Below are positions 17,673 through 27,352 of a stretch of 30,200 bases of DNA, one piece after another (the stretch's first letter is position 1; each line of letters starts with the position of its first letter). This DNA comes from Branchiostoma floridae (lineage: Eukaryota > Chordata > Leptocardii > Amphioxiformes > Branchiostomatidae). The stretch lies in NCBI RefSeq assembly GCF_000003815.2, contig NC_049981.1:5381998-5412197 (forward strand). Reading direction: 5' to 3'. Position numbers and translations under genes: made by a program. The notes beneath the pieces are model-generated. The model saw nothing but the letters and a program-made list of their open reading frames with translations. It was not told the origin of the DNA and did no database searches.

Positions 17673-18195
17673 TTAAACATTAGATCTCCACCCTGTTATG
17701 GAGACGCTGGGATCTGTGCGCGTGGTTCGAACGGCGTACGTGCCGCGAATCACGTATGGTTTCAGCAACAGACGCGCATGCTCGCGTGCAGGGTGCTGTA
17801 AATAATGTAGCCTGAATAGCAGTCTTTGCCGAGGGCTTTTACATGTAGCGTTACAGAGCTTATTAATAACTTGAAAGTCTGTGTTGGTAGTAGTCATTAT
17901 TGAACTAGTTATTGAACTAGTTATTGAAGAAGTTATTGAACTAGTTAAACTGCAATACCCAACACAAAAATTCAACTCACCCAATTTTTTGACTGAACAG
18001 CACCAGTCTCTGTATAGAGCTTCTTATTTGTTTATTTTAGATTTTCTTTATCCAGGGTATACGTAGGTGCGCCCAGTGCTCAACACACTACGTTAGAGGC
18101 GTTGTATGATTGCTACCGGGTCTACTTACCAAGCGTGAAAACAATAGCAATCAGACAAGTATACAACAAGAAAACAGAAAATAATAAGGGCGTAT
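17673..18195 (-). CDS. Candidate terminal exon with in-frame Thr/Ser/Ile repeat, plus upstream hydrophobic exon
   Basis: The terminal exon 17949-17673 follows acceptor ttgtgttgggtattgcag and stays open for 92 codons to a TAA. Its first part is a 15-bp minisatellite translated as repeated TSSI units, then MTTTNTDFQVINKLCNATCK, then a basic tail ending SITGWRSNV. An upstream exon 18195-18130 has a very strong donor, CTTG|gtaagtag, and in the matching phase encodes a membrane-like stretch (YALIIFCFLVVYLSDC). The two join correctly (two bases carried) over a 180-nt intron. The upstream acceptor (gtgcttag) is weak. The tail region 17700-17800 is CpG rich. Repeat units of 15 bp keep frame on both strands, so openness there is weak evidence. 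Unrecognised. Confidence 0.28.
17897..17947. repeat. 15-bp minisatellite, about 3.5 units
   Basis: attgaactagtt plus a 3-base spacer, repeated, with one variant unit (gaagaa for gaacta). The length is a multiple of three, and the repeat sits inside the candidate exon at 17673-17949. Confidence 0.85.
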
Positions 18196-18394
18196 CTAAG
18201 CACTATTTAGACTTACAATGTAATCTTAGCCTTTGTCTTACTTTTGTCTAATTCTTCACTATGACATCAAGGTATTTATTTGTGTTTTAGTGTGTCATAA
18301 GTTGATTGATTGTACTTTCTTATAGTATAGCGTATAACTTGTTTAAAACTAAAATGTTTTTCTAAAACTAAAAGAAAAAGGCCCGTCGACGGAG

Positions 18395-18530
18395 GCTGCT
18401 GTCTAGGCTAACTCTGATAATGACCCTGATTGGTGACTGGTAAACTGCCGGGTTGAACATTTATCTAACCGCCCCGGTCTTAGAGTCGGTATACTACCAG
18501 CGCACCGCTCTGAAGTTAGCTCGCATTTAG
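18395..18530 (-). repeat. tRNA-like SINE remnant
   Basis: On the minus strand gcgctggtagtataccgac resembles a tRNA D-arm/A box, and tgttcaacccgg about 50 bp on resembles a B box. The 3' body (accagtcaccaatcagggtc) differs from the SINE family at 3205 and 15475, so it would be a separate lineage. Confidence 0.35.
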
Positions 18531-18539
18531 AACATCACA

Positions 18540-19154
18540 TCTCTGTTACTTATAGAGATTTTGATTGAACGAGTACTCACCGCAACAGGTGTTTTTTTTC
18601 AACAGGTGGGTCTTCTTTCCCCTTTTCTTTCTAATTTGTATTTTTCTTGCGGGTAAAAGTGGTATTTTTAGGAAGTGTATTTGCGTGGAAGTTCCGCTTT
18701 CGTCTCTTGTTTGGTTGCATATTAAGAGCTGACGCAGTTGTGCAATAGAAGCAGGGAATCGCAATTTGTTTCGATTTGTTCCAATTTGTATCACTTTACC
18801 TGCATTCTATTTACATAGCTCTAGATCAGGTGGAACAAATTTGATTAAGTAAATGGCATGCTCTGGAAACATTGCTCTGATGCAGGAGTGTGCATAAGTC
18901 TGCATGCTAGAGAAAAAAAATTACATTTATGCTTGATGTCACTGTGTTTTCTTGCAATTACTTTTTTCTTGCCTCGCAGTACTAGTGTTGAAAACAGATG
19001 ACAGATTTTGATACGTAATGACTTTTCAGCGACTTCTTTGTTCGCCAAAATGTCTTACAAATGTGCCAGCATTGTTGCCGAAACTAGAAACTTTTTTTCA
19101 GGTATTAGTAAGGGAGCAAAGATCCCGTAATGTGTAGTGTATATTTAGATACTC
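18540..19154. other. No supported gene
   Basis: AT-rich. A weak plus-strand start ATG at 19050 (MSYKCASIVAETRNFF, followed by TTCAG|gtatta) is the only exon-like signal. Confidence 0.4.
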
Positions 19155-19370
19155 TTCAAGCAGAGGTTCGGCTCCGGCTTTTATTAACACAATTTTGAGG
19201 CGTTTTTGTTGGGCTTTCTATTTTGTACAACTGTTTTCTTTTTGCCCGCCAACAGGGGTTAGTGCCGACAGAGCTTTAATTTGGCCGCTGGAAATGAACA
19301 GTACAAAATAGAAAGCCCGAAAATCGTATGAAACGAGTCAAAAACAGCCGGAGCCGAAACACTATCTTGA
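19155..19370. mobile_element. MITE with about 70-bp inverted repeats
   Basis: The left arm (ttcggctccggcttttatt ... gggctttctattttgtac) is matched on the right by gtacaaaatagaaagccc ... agccggagccgaa. The inner halves are best conserved. No coding capacity. Confidence 0.8.
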
Positions 19371-19461
19371 CAGTACACATAGACGCTAGCGGAAGATTTG
19401 ATAACACATTCTTCGAGACAAAAGCCTCATAAGAAGTGAAATAAGCAATAAATTCAGCCAT
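19362..19461 (-). CDS. Possible 5' coding piece next to a MITE
   Basis: ATG at 19461 has A at -3 and G at +4. The frame MAEFIAYFTSYEAFVSK continues about 30 codons before running into the terminal inverted repeat of the element at 19155-19370. It could be a first exon truncated by the insertion. No donor is visible before the element. Unrecognised. Confidence 0.13.
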
Positions 19462-19800
19462 ATTAACTCTTGAGGTATTTTGTGCTTTAACAACTAACTA
19501 CTTTCGTCTGTTCTGAGAAAGATGAGTGGCCAAGAGTTGACAGATCGCTTAACGAATTTCATACATAAAGAATTTCTAATTTTTTTACGTGTTTTCTTGT
19601 CTTTTTGACTATAATTGTATGTTGACTATACTTTTATACCTTGCATCACATTTTAATTCTAATACCAAGGCTCACAAAAATCCATATCAATTTTGGTCGC
19701 TGTACGATCTGTACCAACCAATGGAAAGGGGTCTAAAGTATAAAGATTAGCATTACCTTATTGGGAACTTGCAAATTAATATTTTACCTGTAGAACACAC
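19375..19800. other. No feature identified beyond the 19461 ATG frame
   Basis: AT-rich single-copy DNA with no structure I can name. Confidence 0.4.
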
Positions 19801-19807
19801 TTTAGTT

Positions 19808-20075
19808 TTTTCCTTCGCCAGAAGGTTATATTTTGAGCGTGTCTGTCTGTCTGGCAACAGCAAAACTCGAGAAGCCTTGACTAGATTCTGATGACATTTG
19901 GTTGCCCAAATTTGACAATGGGTCCCCTAGCGGCTTTCTAAGGTACTACAGCGGACCTTCCATCGTTGATATATCGTGTTCTGGACATGCTGTGGACAGA
20001 GGTTAAGTGCTGAGAGTTTGAACCCCCTAGTGGCTTTTTGGAACTGCAGGCGCCAATTTCCTTTCAAATTTTCTG
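19808..20075 (+). repeat. Probable interspersed repeat with paired 'ccccctag-ggc' blocks
   Basis: ccttcgccagaaggttat, gtctgtctgtctggcaacag and ttctgatgacatttggttgc have the look of a common invertebrate retroelement 3' region. Two related blocks follow (gtcccctagcggctttct and aaccccctagtggctttttg) about 100 bp apart. Class not assigned; no second copy in this window. Confidence 0.35.
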
Positions 20076-20254
20076 ATATAATTTTTCTGATAAAATGTAG
20101 GTTATGTAGGTAGTTCTGAAAGTGAAAGCAGACCATACATTGTAGGTGACGTACTTATTTGCTAACGTCTAGACGACAGGTAAATATTTGACTTCCCTAC
20201 AACCTTTCTCCGGTTCCATTTCCAATCAATTACTCGATCCTCTGCCCACTCACT

Positions 20255-20375
20255 GTCCTATGAACATTAAACATGTTTTTATGAAAAACTTCCCTATATT
20301 ACCAACAGAGGCAATGGCATTAACCTCCGGAAATCATGTCCACTTCCTAGTAGCAAGTTGATAACTCATATTCCT
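20255..20375 (+). repeat. Direct duplication flanking a MITE, left copy
   Basis: atgaaaaacttccctatatt, accaacag, caacctccggaaat (as taacctccggaaat) and gataactca recur in the same order at 20619-20720. Confidence 0.7.
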
Positions 20376-20618
20376 ATGGCCCCCTTTCTACTAGACGGCG
20401 ATCGCGATGCGCTCTCACTGCGACCTAAATAGGATATATGTAACATTCGCTTTCACACTGGGTATATCATACAAAACGTTAAAGTGTGACTGAGAAGATA
20501 AAAAAACACAAAGTGTAAAAGGATCCATTTCCCTTCTATACAATTCGTTGAACGATATGTCAAATTTTAGGTCGCAGAGAGAGCGTGGTAAGAGCGCCGT
20601 CCTAGTGGAAATGAGGTA
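20375..20618. mobile_element. MITE with about 65-bp inverted repeats
   Basis: The left end (ctttctactagacggcg ... ctcactgcgacctaaa) and right end (tttaggtcgcagag ... cgccgtcctagtggaa) are inverted copies. It lies exactly between two direct copies of host sequence. Confidence 0.75.
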
Positions 20619-20720
20619 TTAATGAAAAACTTCCTTATTTTGCCAACAGTATCAACCTCCGGAAATCTTGTCTGCTTCCCAATAACAAGTCAATAACTCA
20701 ATGTTACCATCCACTGCCCC
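20619..20720 (+). repeat. Direct duplication flanking a MITE, right copy
   Basis: Right copy of the 20255-20375 unit. The duplicated unit (about 100 bp) is far too long to be a transposition target duplication. Confidence 0.7.
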
Positions 20721-20814
20721 GTGACCGCTTTATGAAGACCAGACCTTAACTACTCCCACAGTAGACAGATCCATACGTCCATGTTCCCTCCCATTATACT
20801 CTCAAGGTTAATGT

Positions 20815-22335
20815 ACCAAGGTTAATGAACACTGATAGGATAAAAGAGTAAAGAGATGGACATGAATGTGTTCAACATATACAAGCTCTTGAACACTGGT
20901 AGAGGACCAGCATAGCCGACATACAGGAGAGAACACAGCCGATTTGCTACATTGCTATAGTGCGTAGATACGCTTGTAAAAGGCCATCTGTTTTCTAACT
21001 TATTTTTATCAGGGTGTTGTTCTTTCTCTCGCTCTGTATACAGTCTTCACTTACCGAAGGAAAAATGGCTAGATGGATTCAAGCTTTTGAACACTGGTAG
21101 AGGACCTGTATAACCGACATAGGGGAGGACACAAACGATTCGGTATATTGCTAGTGCGTAGATACGCTTGTAAAGGGCCATCTGTTTTCTAACATTTTTT
21201 ATCAGTGAGTTGGATTTTTTACTTTCCCTCGCTCTGTATTAAGTCTACACTACCGAAGGAAAGATGGGTTCATGGGTTCAAGCTTTAGAACACTGGTAGA
21301 GGACCTGTATAACCGAAATCACTGACACTGAGGTGGGCACAACCGATTTGCTACATTGCTAGTGCATAGATACGCTTGTAAAAGGCCATCTGTTTTCTAA
21401 CATCTTGTTATCAGGGAGCTATGAGTGTTTTTTCTTCTTTCTCACACTGTATACAGTCTACAGTAATGAAGTAAGCATGGATAGATGGGTAGATAGACGA
21501 ATAAATAGTTGGACATGAATGGGCTCAAGCTCTTGAACACTGGTAAAGTAACTGACATAGTTGCGGACACAGCCGATTTGCTACATTGTAGTTCGTAGAT
21601 ACGATTGTAAAAAGCCATCTGTTTTTTACATTAGGGGGTAGGACTTTTTTCATTCTCTCACTCTGTATACATTTTACACTACCGAAGGAAGGATGGATAG
21701 ACGGGTAATAGATAGATAAATATATGGACATGAACGGGTTCATATACTAGCTCTTGAACACTGGTAGAGGACCAGTATCAACCGAGTCAAGGGTGAATAC
21801 AGACGATTTGCTACATTGCTAGTGCGTAGAAACGCTTGTGAAAGGCCATCTGTTTTTTTTTTAACATCTTCTTATCAGGGTGCTATGAATTTTTTTCTTA
21901 GTAATACCCTCAATATGCATACAGTCTACACTACCGTAGGAAGGATGGATAGATATGAATGGGTTCATATACTAGCTTTTGAACACTGGTACAAGACCAG
22001 TACTATGTAACCGACACAAGGGCGGGCACAGTCGCTTTGTTACATTGCAGCCGCACAGTTACGCTCGTAAAAGGCCATCTGTTTTCTAACATTTTATCAG
22101 GGAGTAGGTATTTCTTTCTTTCTCTCACTCTGTATCCAGTATACACTACCGAAGGAAGGATTGATAGACGGGTAGATAGAAGAATAAATAGTTGGACATG
22201 AATGGGTTCATACACTACCTTTTGAACACTCGATGAAGACCAAGATTATGAACACGTGGAAGTCACAGCCGATTTGTTACATTGCTAGTTCACAGTTACG
22301 CTCGTAAAAAGCCATCTGTTTTCTAACATGTTGTT
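20815..22335 (+). repeat. Tandem array of seven units, 197-243 bp each
   Basis: ttgaacactgg anchors lie near 20889, 21086, 21287, 21533, 21754, 21978 and 22221. Each unit continues with a gatttgctacattgcta-type block, gatacgcttgtaaaaggcca, tctgttttctaaca, a T-rich tract ending in atcagg, ctcactctgtata, ctacactaccgaaggaa and, in units 3-6, a gatagatgg tract. Spacings are 197, 201, 246, 221, 224 and 243 bp. Apparent small frames on both strands are not shared between units. Confidence 0.82.
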
Positions 22336-22916
22336 ACGGACCGTGACTTTGATGATAAGAAGATGAACCTTCACACAGCATATGTCAGCAGATACAAATG
22401 TTTCTCGTGTGATCGTGAAAGAGAACAGACGTGCGTTTACAGTAAAGATAACATGTGGTACGTTATCGTTATATCTATTATTATGATGATATTATTCATT
22501 ATGATGATTCTCTCACTTTCTTTCTCTGTCTCTCTGTATGTATATTTTGTTTTCTCAAAAGAAAAGAACAAGTCCATTGGCTGCTGGGCGGCCGGGCTGC
22601 TATAAGTGAAATTTAATCAGTCTAGAAATAGCTCTGGATAGATAGACATATGAATAGAGAATATATTCAAATGGATGCATGATTATCATAGTTATTATAG
22701 CCCCTTGAATTGAACTCTGGACATAAACTTGATAATTTCCAAGTTGCATCATTAAGTTTATGTATTTTGTATTCCATTTGCACACCTTTTTGGATTATAG
22801 TGCACATTGTCATTGTTCTTACGTATTGTCTTAGTCCTCATAGACTTTCGGACAGTAGTAGTATCTATAATTGTATTAAAGAATACAAATGCTATAGGTG
22901 AATGGATACATGTAGA
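22336..22916 (+). other. Post-array segment with weak exon-like frames
   Basis: 22339-22457 encodes NLHTAYVSRYKCFSCDRERE and ends ATGTG|gtacgt, but no acceptor precedes it. 22832-22894 (acceptor ttgtcttag, donor CTATAG|gtgaat) reads LIDFRTVVVSIIVLKN. A (TCTT/TCTG) pyrimidine tract lies between. Either could be an exon; neither is supported beyond this. Confidence 0.15.
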
Positions 22917-23124
22917 TTACTGTAAATGCAGAAATGTTCGCGGTGGATTAACGTTCGCAGTTTTGGCGGTGACCACTTCACCGCGAACTTAAAACCACCG
23001 CAATAATTTATGGTATTAGAATGCAGGCTATGGTGTTACCGCGAACTTAAATCCACCGCGAAACGTCATTTTTCCCGCTATCGCGAAATTAAATCCCCGC
23101 GAACTTAAATGCATTTACAGTAAT
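22917..23124. mobile_element. MITE, 'ttcgcggtgg' family, copy 1
   Basis: Ends ttactgtaaatgcagaaa and tgcatttacagtaa are inverted. The interior is built of repeated cgcggtggatt / aaatccaccgcga modules in both orientations, including caccgcgaacttaaaaccac. Confidence 0.85.
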
Positions 23125-23299
23125 GGATGGGTAGGTGGATAGATGGATAGATAGAGAGGGGAATGGATGAATGTAATAGATAGATATCTTGATTCATTGA
23201 TAACCTGTCCTTGTACCTCCCAATATAAAGGACAGGTCATGACGTACGATCTGATTCGTACCATTTGATTGCCCTCTAGTTTGAACCTTTCGTTGTACG

Positions 23300-23580
23300 G
23301 AGAAAATTGGACGATCCAAAACTGATGGATGACATTGATTGAACCGTTCATGTGGAAATGAAAGAGGATCAGTAATGTAATTGGATGGAACCATGCCTCG
23401 CCGTCCTATTGGTCATTGCCATGGCAACCGGTTACAAGGACAGTCGTAAATTTTTAAGAGAGGACCTTGAACCAGTAGTCCGACCATTACGCTATTGGTA
23501 TCTAGACAACGCACTATGAGTGGAAAACCTTTGCAAAATGAATGGATGGATTCGTAAATAGTATTTACATATGATTCAAC
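23300..23580 (+). repeat. Diverged direct duplication, left copy
   Basis: Shares attgg-acgat, a ccatgg palindrome, caaggacag-tcgtaaatttt, a gaggaccttgaac-type block, gtggaaa and agtattta with 24110-24350, about 750 bp to the right. Confidence 0.55.
23415..23428. promoter_or_regulatory. Near-perfect RFX X-box palindrome
   Basis: ATTGCCATGGCAAC is one base from consensus. Its paralogous position in the duplication (24157-24170) is CTGCCATGGCAG, which has lost the outer bases. Confidence 0.25.
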
Positions 23581-23691
23581 ACTTGCGATCTCCGAGCAGA
23601 TATTAGGGTAAATAAAAGTTCGTATAGTTATATGGCGACCTGCTTTTCGGACAGTCATTCAGCTAATTGAGGACCGCGAGAAGGGAAAACA

Positions 23692-23796
23692 TAGCCTGGG
23701 TACCATCCTATTTCTACCGGGGCTCCTTACACTCGCTATTTTTTAGGGGTAGCGAGTGTAAGGAGCCCCGGTAGAATACGGATGATACTCAGGCTA
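23692..23796. mobile_element. 105-bp hairpin element
   Basis: Arms of about 47 bp beginning tagcctgggtaccatcc and ending ggatgatactcaggcta are nearly perfect. The inner 24 bp (taccggggctccttacactc plus gcta) match without mismatch around an 11-nt loop. It has pre-miRNA-like geometry, but TA-flanked tagcctg ends suggest a tiny MITE. Confidence 0.8.
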
Positions 23797-23844
23797 GGGA
23801 AAACATCAATGCAATTTCAGAATGAAGCACGGGCGTTATCAAGG

Positions 23845-24050
23845 TAAAGGTGAACTCTCACTGCACTTGCGTCAAGCTTGCGTCACTGCGGGGTTCGTTC
23901 ACTGCGTCACTGCTGTGTTATTTTCTCCGACTTTTTTTAAAGTTTGGACATTGCGTAATACGTAAAAGTATGACTAAGAAGACGACAAAATACACAAAAA
24001 TTAAGAAAATCCGTTCTGTATCTCTGAAATTAGTTCAGTATCTAACACAC
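23845..24050 (+). mobile_element. MITE, 'gcggggttcgttcact' family, copy 2 (right end lost)
   Basis: aaggtgaactctcactgc, cactgcggggttcgttcact and ttgcgtaatacgtaaaagta match the copy at 5855-6093. The right terminal inverted repeat is absent. Confidence 0.65.
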
Positions 24051-24109
24051 TGAACGAATCATACCGATCAGCTATGTAGCCACCGCCCTAGTTGGTGATA
24101 GGAGGATAT

Positions 24110-24350
24110 GGCCTCAATAATCTAATGGGACGATTTTTCAAGGTTAAGCTTGTCGCTGCCATGGCAGCGTACTCCTGATTCAAGGACAGTGGGTCGTAAA
24201 TTTCTCCCAGAGGTCGTTGAACTCGAGGTCGTCGAACCCTCGCTTTTTGTTTAAAAAAAGACCTTGATCGAACAAATACCACATTTTCAAACCGGTCTGT
24301 TTGTGGAAACGAAAGAGAAAACTGTATCTAAGTATTTACGTACAAATATA
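24110..24350 (+). repeat. Diverged direct duplication, right copy
   Basis: Right copy of 23300-23580. The MITE at 23845-24050 lies between the copies. Confidence 0.55.
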
Positions 24351-24482
24351 CACAAAGAACTATTCCCTTTACGTTTTGTGTGGATTGGTATCTTGTATAT
24401 CATACTTTTCGTTCCCGAAAACTGCCAGGTCTGGCCCCGGTTTGGAAATGTGATGTAGGTCTTAGGGGATGCAAGACAGAAG
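24290..24482 (-). CDS. Weak candidate terminal exon
   Basis: On the minus strand acceptor gtcttgcatcccctaag precedes TYITFPNRGQTWQFSGTK. The frame stays open about 57 codons to a stop near 24287, ending VFSFVSTNRPV. The last third overlaps the duplicated segment, and the plus strand is also open. Unrecognised. Confidence 0.17.
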
Positions 24483-24514
24483 AGAAGCAAAAATCCATTG
24501 CAAGATTTTAACAA

Positions 24515-25150
24515 GATCGCAGTTTGTTACCCTCATCCTTAAGAATAGAATAGAATTTTAGCTGATGTCATTGAAAGTAAACTATTGATGGCTACCTACT
24601 AAATTTCTTTCTCCAAACCATTTCGTCTGAATATTACTCTTTCGTGTATCTCTCTACTGGTGTAGTATTTATGTACAGCATATACCGTGTAGTGTCACGA
24701 GATATCCTATGAACCATGTATTATACTAGTTTTCTTTTCATCTGAATTGATCTATACAGAAACCCTTCAGCTAAGATATATTGTATTGGCTTAACGTCAA
24801 ACGGAGTCAGGTGGCATTTTTATCTTGTGCTGACCAAGTATAATCAGTAGTACTCAATTCGGACTACAAATGTGAAAGAATGTCCAAGGTAAAAGAAGAA
24901 GGTGTAAAATAACAAAGAATAAGAATCTATTGTTATTATTATTATTATTATTATTAGGTATACTATATTCTGTGTGTTCAGTCATTTGTTCAATCTATCT
25001 GACCACTGCATAATGAATTTCATAAGGAAGGTAACTTTTTTTAACGATATTTTTCTTTTTATTCGCACGCTCGCACATTTTTTTTGGTCTCAATAGGATG
25101 TCATACATATAATGAAATCAACATGGCCTAATCATCAAAAGGAACTGCAA
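24515..25150. other. No feature except a microsatellite
   Basis: AT-rich single-copy DNA holding the (ATT)n tract at 24930-24956. Confidence 0.5.
24930..24956. repeat. (ATT)n microsatellite
   Basis: Nine units of att/tta without interruption. Confidence 0.95.
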
Positions 25151-25361
25151 TACTGTAAATGAATCTAAGTTCGCGGATATTTGATTTCGCGGTAGCGGGA
25201 AAATGGACTTTTCGCGGTGGTTTTAATTTCGCGGTAGCACCATGCACTGTAGTCTCTTACTGTTATGGAGAAATGTTCCCGGTGGTTTTCAATTCGCGGT
25301 GAAGCGGCCGCCGCGAAAACCGCGAAGATTAATCCACCGCGAAAGTTTCTGCATTTACAGT
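25151..25361. mobile_element. MITE, 'ttcgcggtgg' family, copy 2 (inverted)
   Basis: Ends actgtaaatgaat and ctgcatttacagt. The interior gcggtggttttaatttcgcg and aatccaccgcgaaagtttct are the reverse complement of the copy at 22917-23124. Confidence 0.85.
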
Positions 25362-25525
25362 GTTCAAAATGCCACCCTGCGTGTAATTTGTTTGAGTCCC
25401 GATGTTTTCCCTGGAGTTGTGATATATGACGTCATTCTCACAGCATGGGGTAGCACGAGCTAGGTTCTCCGTGTTTTTGATAGCCTCTATTATAAATTGC
25501 CTGTCGCTGAACGTGTCTGCGGTCT

Positions 25526-25800
25526 ATGAATGTATTTGTCATAGGAGTGTTAAAGAGACTTGAAGAATTACTCTCAACTTATAACGTGGGCTCAATAGAA
25601 ATTCTTGACAAGACAGCAATGCCAGAAATATTGGCTCTGTTTTCTAAAGCCTCTAGGCCTGATGTATTACATGGAACACGGTGCGTTTGAAAAGACGACT
25701 GAATACTGTGTTTAAAAGAGAGTGGGTGGACATGGCATGGCAAGATGAAGAATTATCAGCACAGTGGGATGTGACAGATATATGGAAGTCAAGACCCTAA
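25526..25800 (+). pseudogene. Two abutting protein-like frames: possible exon or frameshifted coding remnant
   Basis: An ATG frame at 25526-25690 includes VLKRLEELLSTYNVGSIEI and ALFSKASRPDVLHGTR. The +1 frame from about 25663 to 25800 then includes KREWVDMAWQDEELSAQWD and ends in TAA. Either the first frame is an exon (acceptor atttgtcatag before 25545, donor ACACG|gtgcgt at 25681), or a single frameshift has split one coding segment. Amino-acid composition is strongly protein-like (charged helices, few stops across 275 nt in two frames), and no repeat family in the window overlaps it. It sits just left of an interspersed repeat beginning near 25890. No homologue recognised. Confidence 0.3.
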
Positions 25801-25889
25801 ACAGAACAGCAATGTTGGTATCTATTTACTCTTTCATTGATAAGTTATCGCTCGACATGTATAAAAGTAGCTTGGTGAGTGTGGCTTTA

Positions 25890-26210
25890 CAAAGGACAGG
25901 CAAATAAGCTGCCAGGCGAACCAAACATACACGACTTTTCCCTTACATTACAAGCTATAAGTCTCCATAAAATCCAGACCATAGCATGTCCAGGTAAAAA
26001 GATACAAAAAAAATCGAAGTTCTGCTGCAGTAACAAGGTCACACACCAGGGGGGCTAAAGTTGACCTTGACCTTTGTCTTCCAAACCCCTACCCACATAC
26101 CATACATCATTGTAGTCCAAATATCAATTGGTTCTCAAGTTATGATGACAACAAATATCCGGAAACACAAACACACAGACAGAGAGGCACATCCAAAACT
26201 ACAAGTCCAT
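25890..26210 (+). repeat. Interspersed repeat family A, copy 3 (most complete)
   Basis: Runs from the gccaggcgaaccaaacat segment through ctgctgcagtaacaaggtcac and ttgaccttgacctttgtctt to gaaacacaaacacacagac. All blocks of the family are present in order, so it sets the family length at about 320 bp. It has an A-rich internal tract and ends in a CA/GACA-rich tail. Confidence 0.72.
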
Positions 26211-26454
26211 TTTTCATGGAGGTAATAAAACATTGCTGATAGGTTACAACGTGCTTTCAGGAGTTAATCGACATTTCAATTGTCCCTGTTTGACCGAACC
26301 GTACTGGAGATAGGGCAACGCCCTTGAATACCTTTCCTACTATTTCGTTATTAACGATGTTATTCTCCTAAGTGCTTTTGTGGTCATGAATTATTGATAC
26401 ATGATACATCGTATAATATCAGTCAATGTCCTGTGGATAAATACCTTAAAACGT

Positions 26455-26628
26455 TGGACCAAGCGCAGTGCAGAATTTTCGCTGCAGTACCAAGGTCACA
26501 AAATTGACCTTGACCTTTGTCTTCTCAACACCTACCCACATACTAAATATTATTGTAATCCATCCAAAGGTTCTTGAGTTATGCTGACTACAAAACTCCG
26601 GAAACACAAACAGGTAGACAGATCGACC

Positions 26629-26672
<44 letters not shown>

Positions 26673-26690
26673 CACTCAAAACTATATCTC
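26455..26690 (+). repeat. Interspersed repeat family A, copy 4
   Basis: The 3' two thirds of the family (gctgcagtaccaaggtcac to gaaacacaaac), ending in an expanded (GACA)n tract. It carries intact direct AGGTCA-type half-sites at 26492-26498 and 26505-26518. Confidence 0.72.
26629..26672. repeat. (GACA)n microsatellite
   Basis: About 11 perfect units, grown from the CA/GACA tail of repeat A copy 4. Confidence 0.95.
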
Positions 26691-26904
26691 CATTTTTCAT
26701 GGTGATAATCAACAAATGGCGGCGGTATCAAAGTGCTCACAGGACTATGATAGACAGCGGTGGTGACAAGTCTTTCCACATGTTCCCTTCAGCCATACCG
26801 ACAGTATGATGATGTATAGGATAACCTTCTCCCAGTATGGGATAACCTTCAGTCGTACGTCTATATACGTCCCTATGATATATGGCGTATCAGTTATTCA
26901 CTCG

Positions 26905-26960
26905 GCATGGGGTCTGTTATCGCCGCGTACTGTGCCCTTGGGGGGAAGAATGACTAGCGA
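26905..26960 (+). repeat. 'ctcggcatggggtctg' repeat, copy 1
   Basis: ctcggcatggggtctgttat is followed by ccgcgtactgtgcccttggg. Related copies start near 27710 (ctcggcatggggtctgag) and 28832 (ctcggcatggggtgtgtt); the latter two carry gccccagg or gccccggg and a gcttaat or gcttatc block. Confidence 0.6.
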
Positions 26961-26963
26961 CGA

Positions 26964-27300
26964 TTTTGTTTGTTTGTTTGTTTTATTTGGATCTCCATTA
27001 GTGTCACAGTATTGTGTTAGACACAATAAGTATGCTGCCTCGGATAGGACGAGGTCTCGTGTCTGGGGAGAGCCATACCCCGGGCACGTTAAAGAACCGG
27101 CCACATGTGCGATGGTGCGGTGTGAGCGGTTCAAAACCTACAGTACCTTGGCCGCACTTGGGGCAATTACTGTCGTATTGAGGTCACCTGAGTGGCACCG
27201 AATGGCAGCTCGCTCCAGACCCTTGCGATTTAGCCCCGCCTATTGTAAGCTCCTCGCAATTCAGTCCCTGGCTGCAAAGAGTGAGTAGTCGGCCCACCCA
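26964..27300 (-). mobile_element. Retroelement fragment with (AAAC)n tail
   Basis: On the minus strand the segment ends ggagatccaaataaaacaaa followed by aacaaac units, a typical LINE/SINE 3' tail, at 26966-26982. Upstream, gttctttaacgtgcccgggg and ggcagcatacttattgtgtc have the look of a widespread invertebrate retroelement 3' region. The 160-codon plus frame across it (26806-27288) is therefore a by-product. Confidence 0.6.
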
Positions 27301-27352
27301 GTAACAATAACAATAGCAATATAACTAAGTCTAATGTAAAGAACGAAAACAT

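Noticed and set aside
26446-26779. Cys/Leu-rich frames on both strands
   Set aside because: Translations of the (GACA)n tract and repeat A.
26806-27288. 160-codon plus frame, the longest without ambiguity codes
   Set aside because: Antisense to a retroelement fragment whose AAAC tail lies at 26966-26982.
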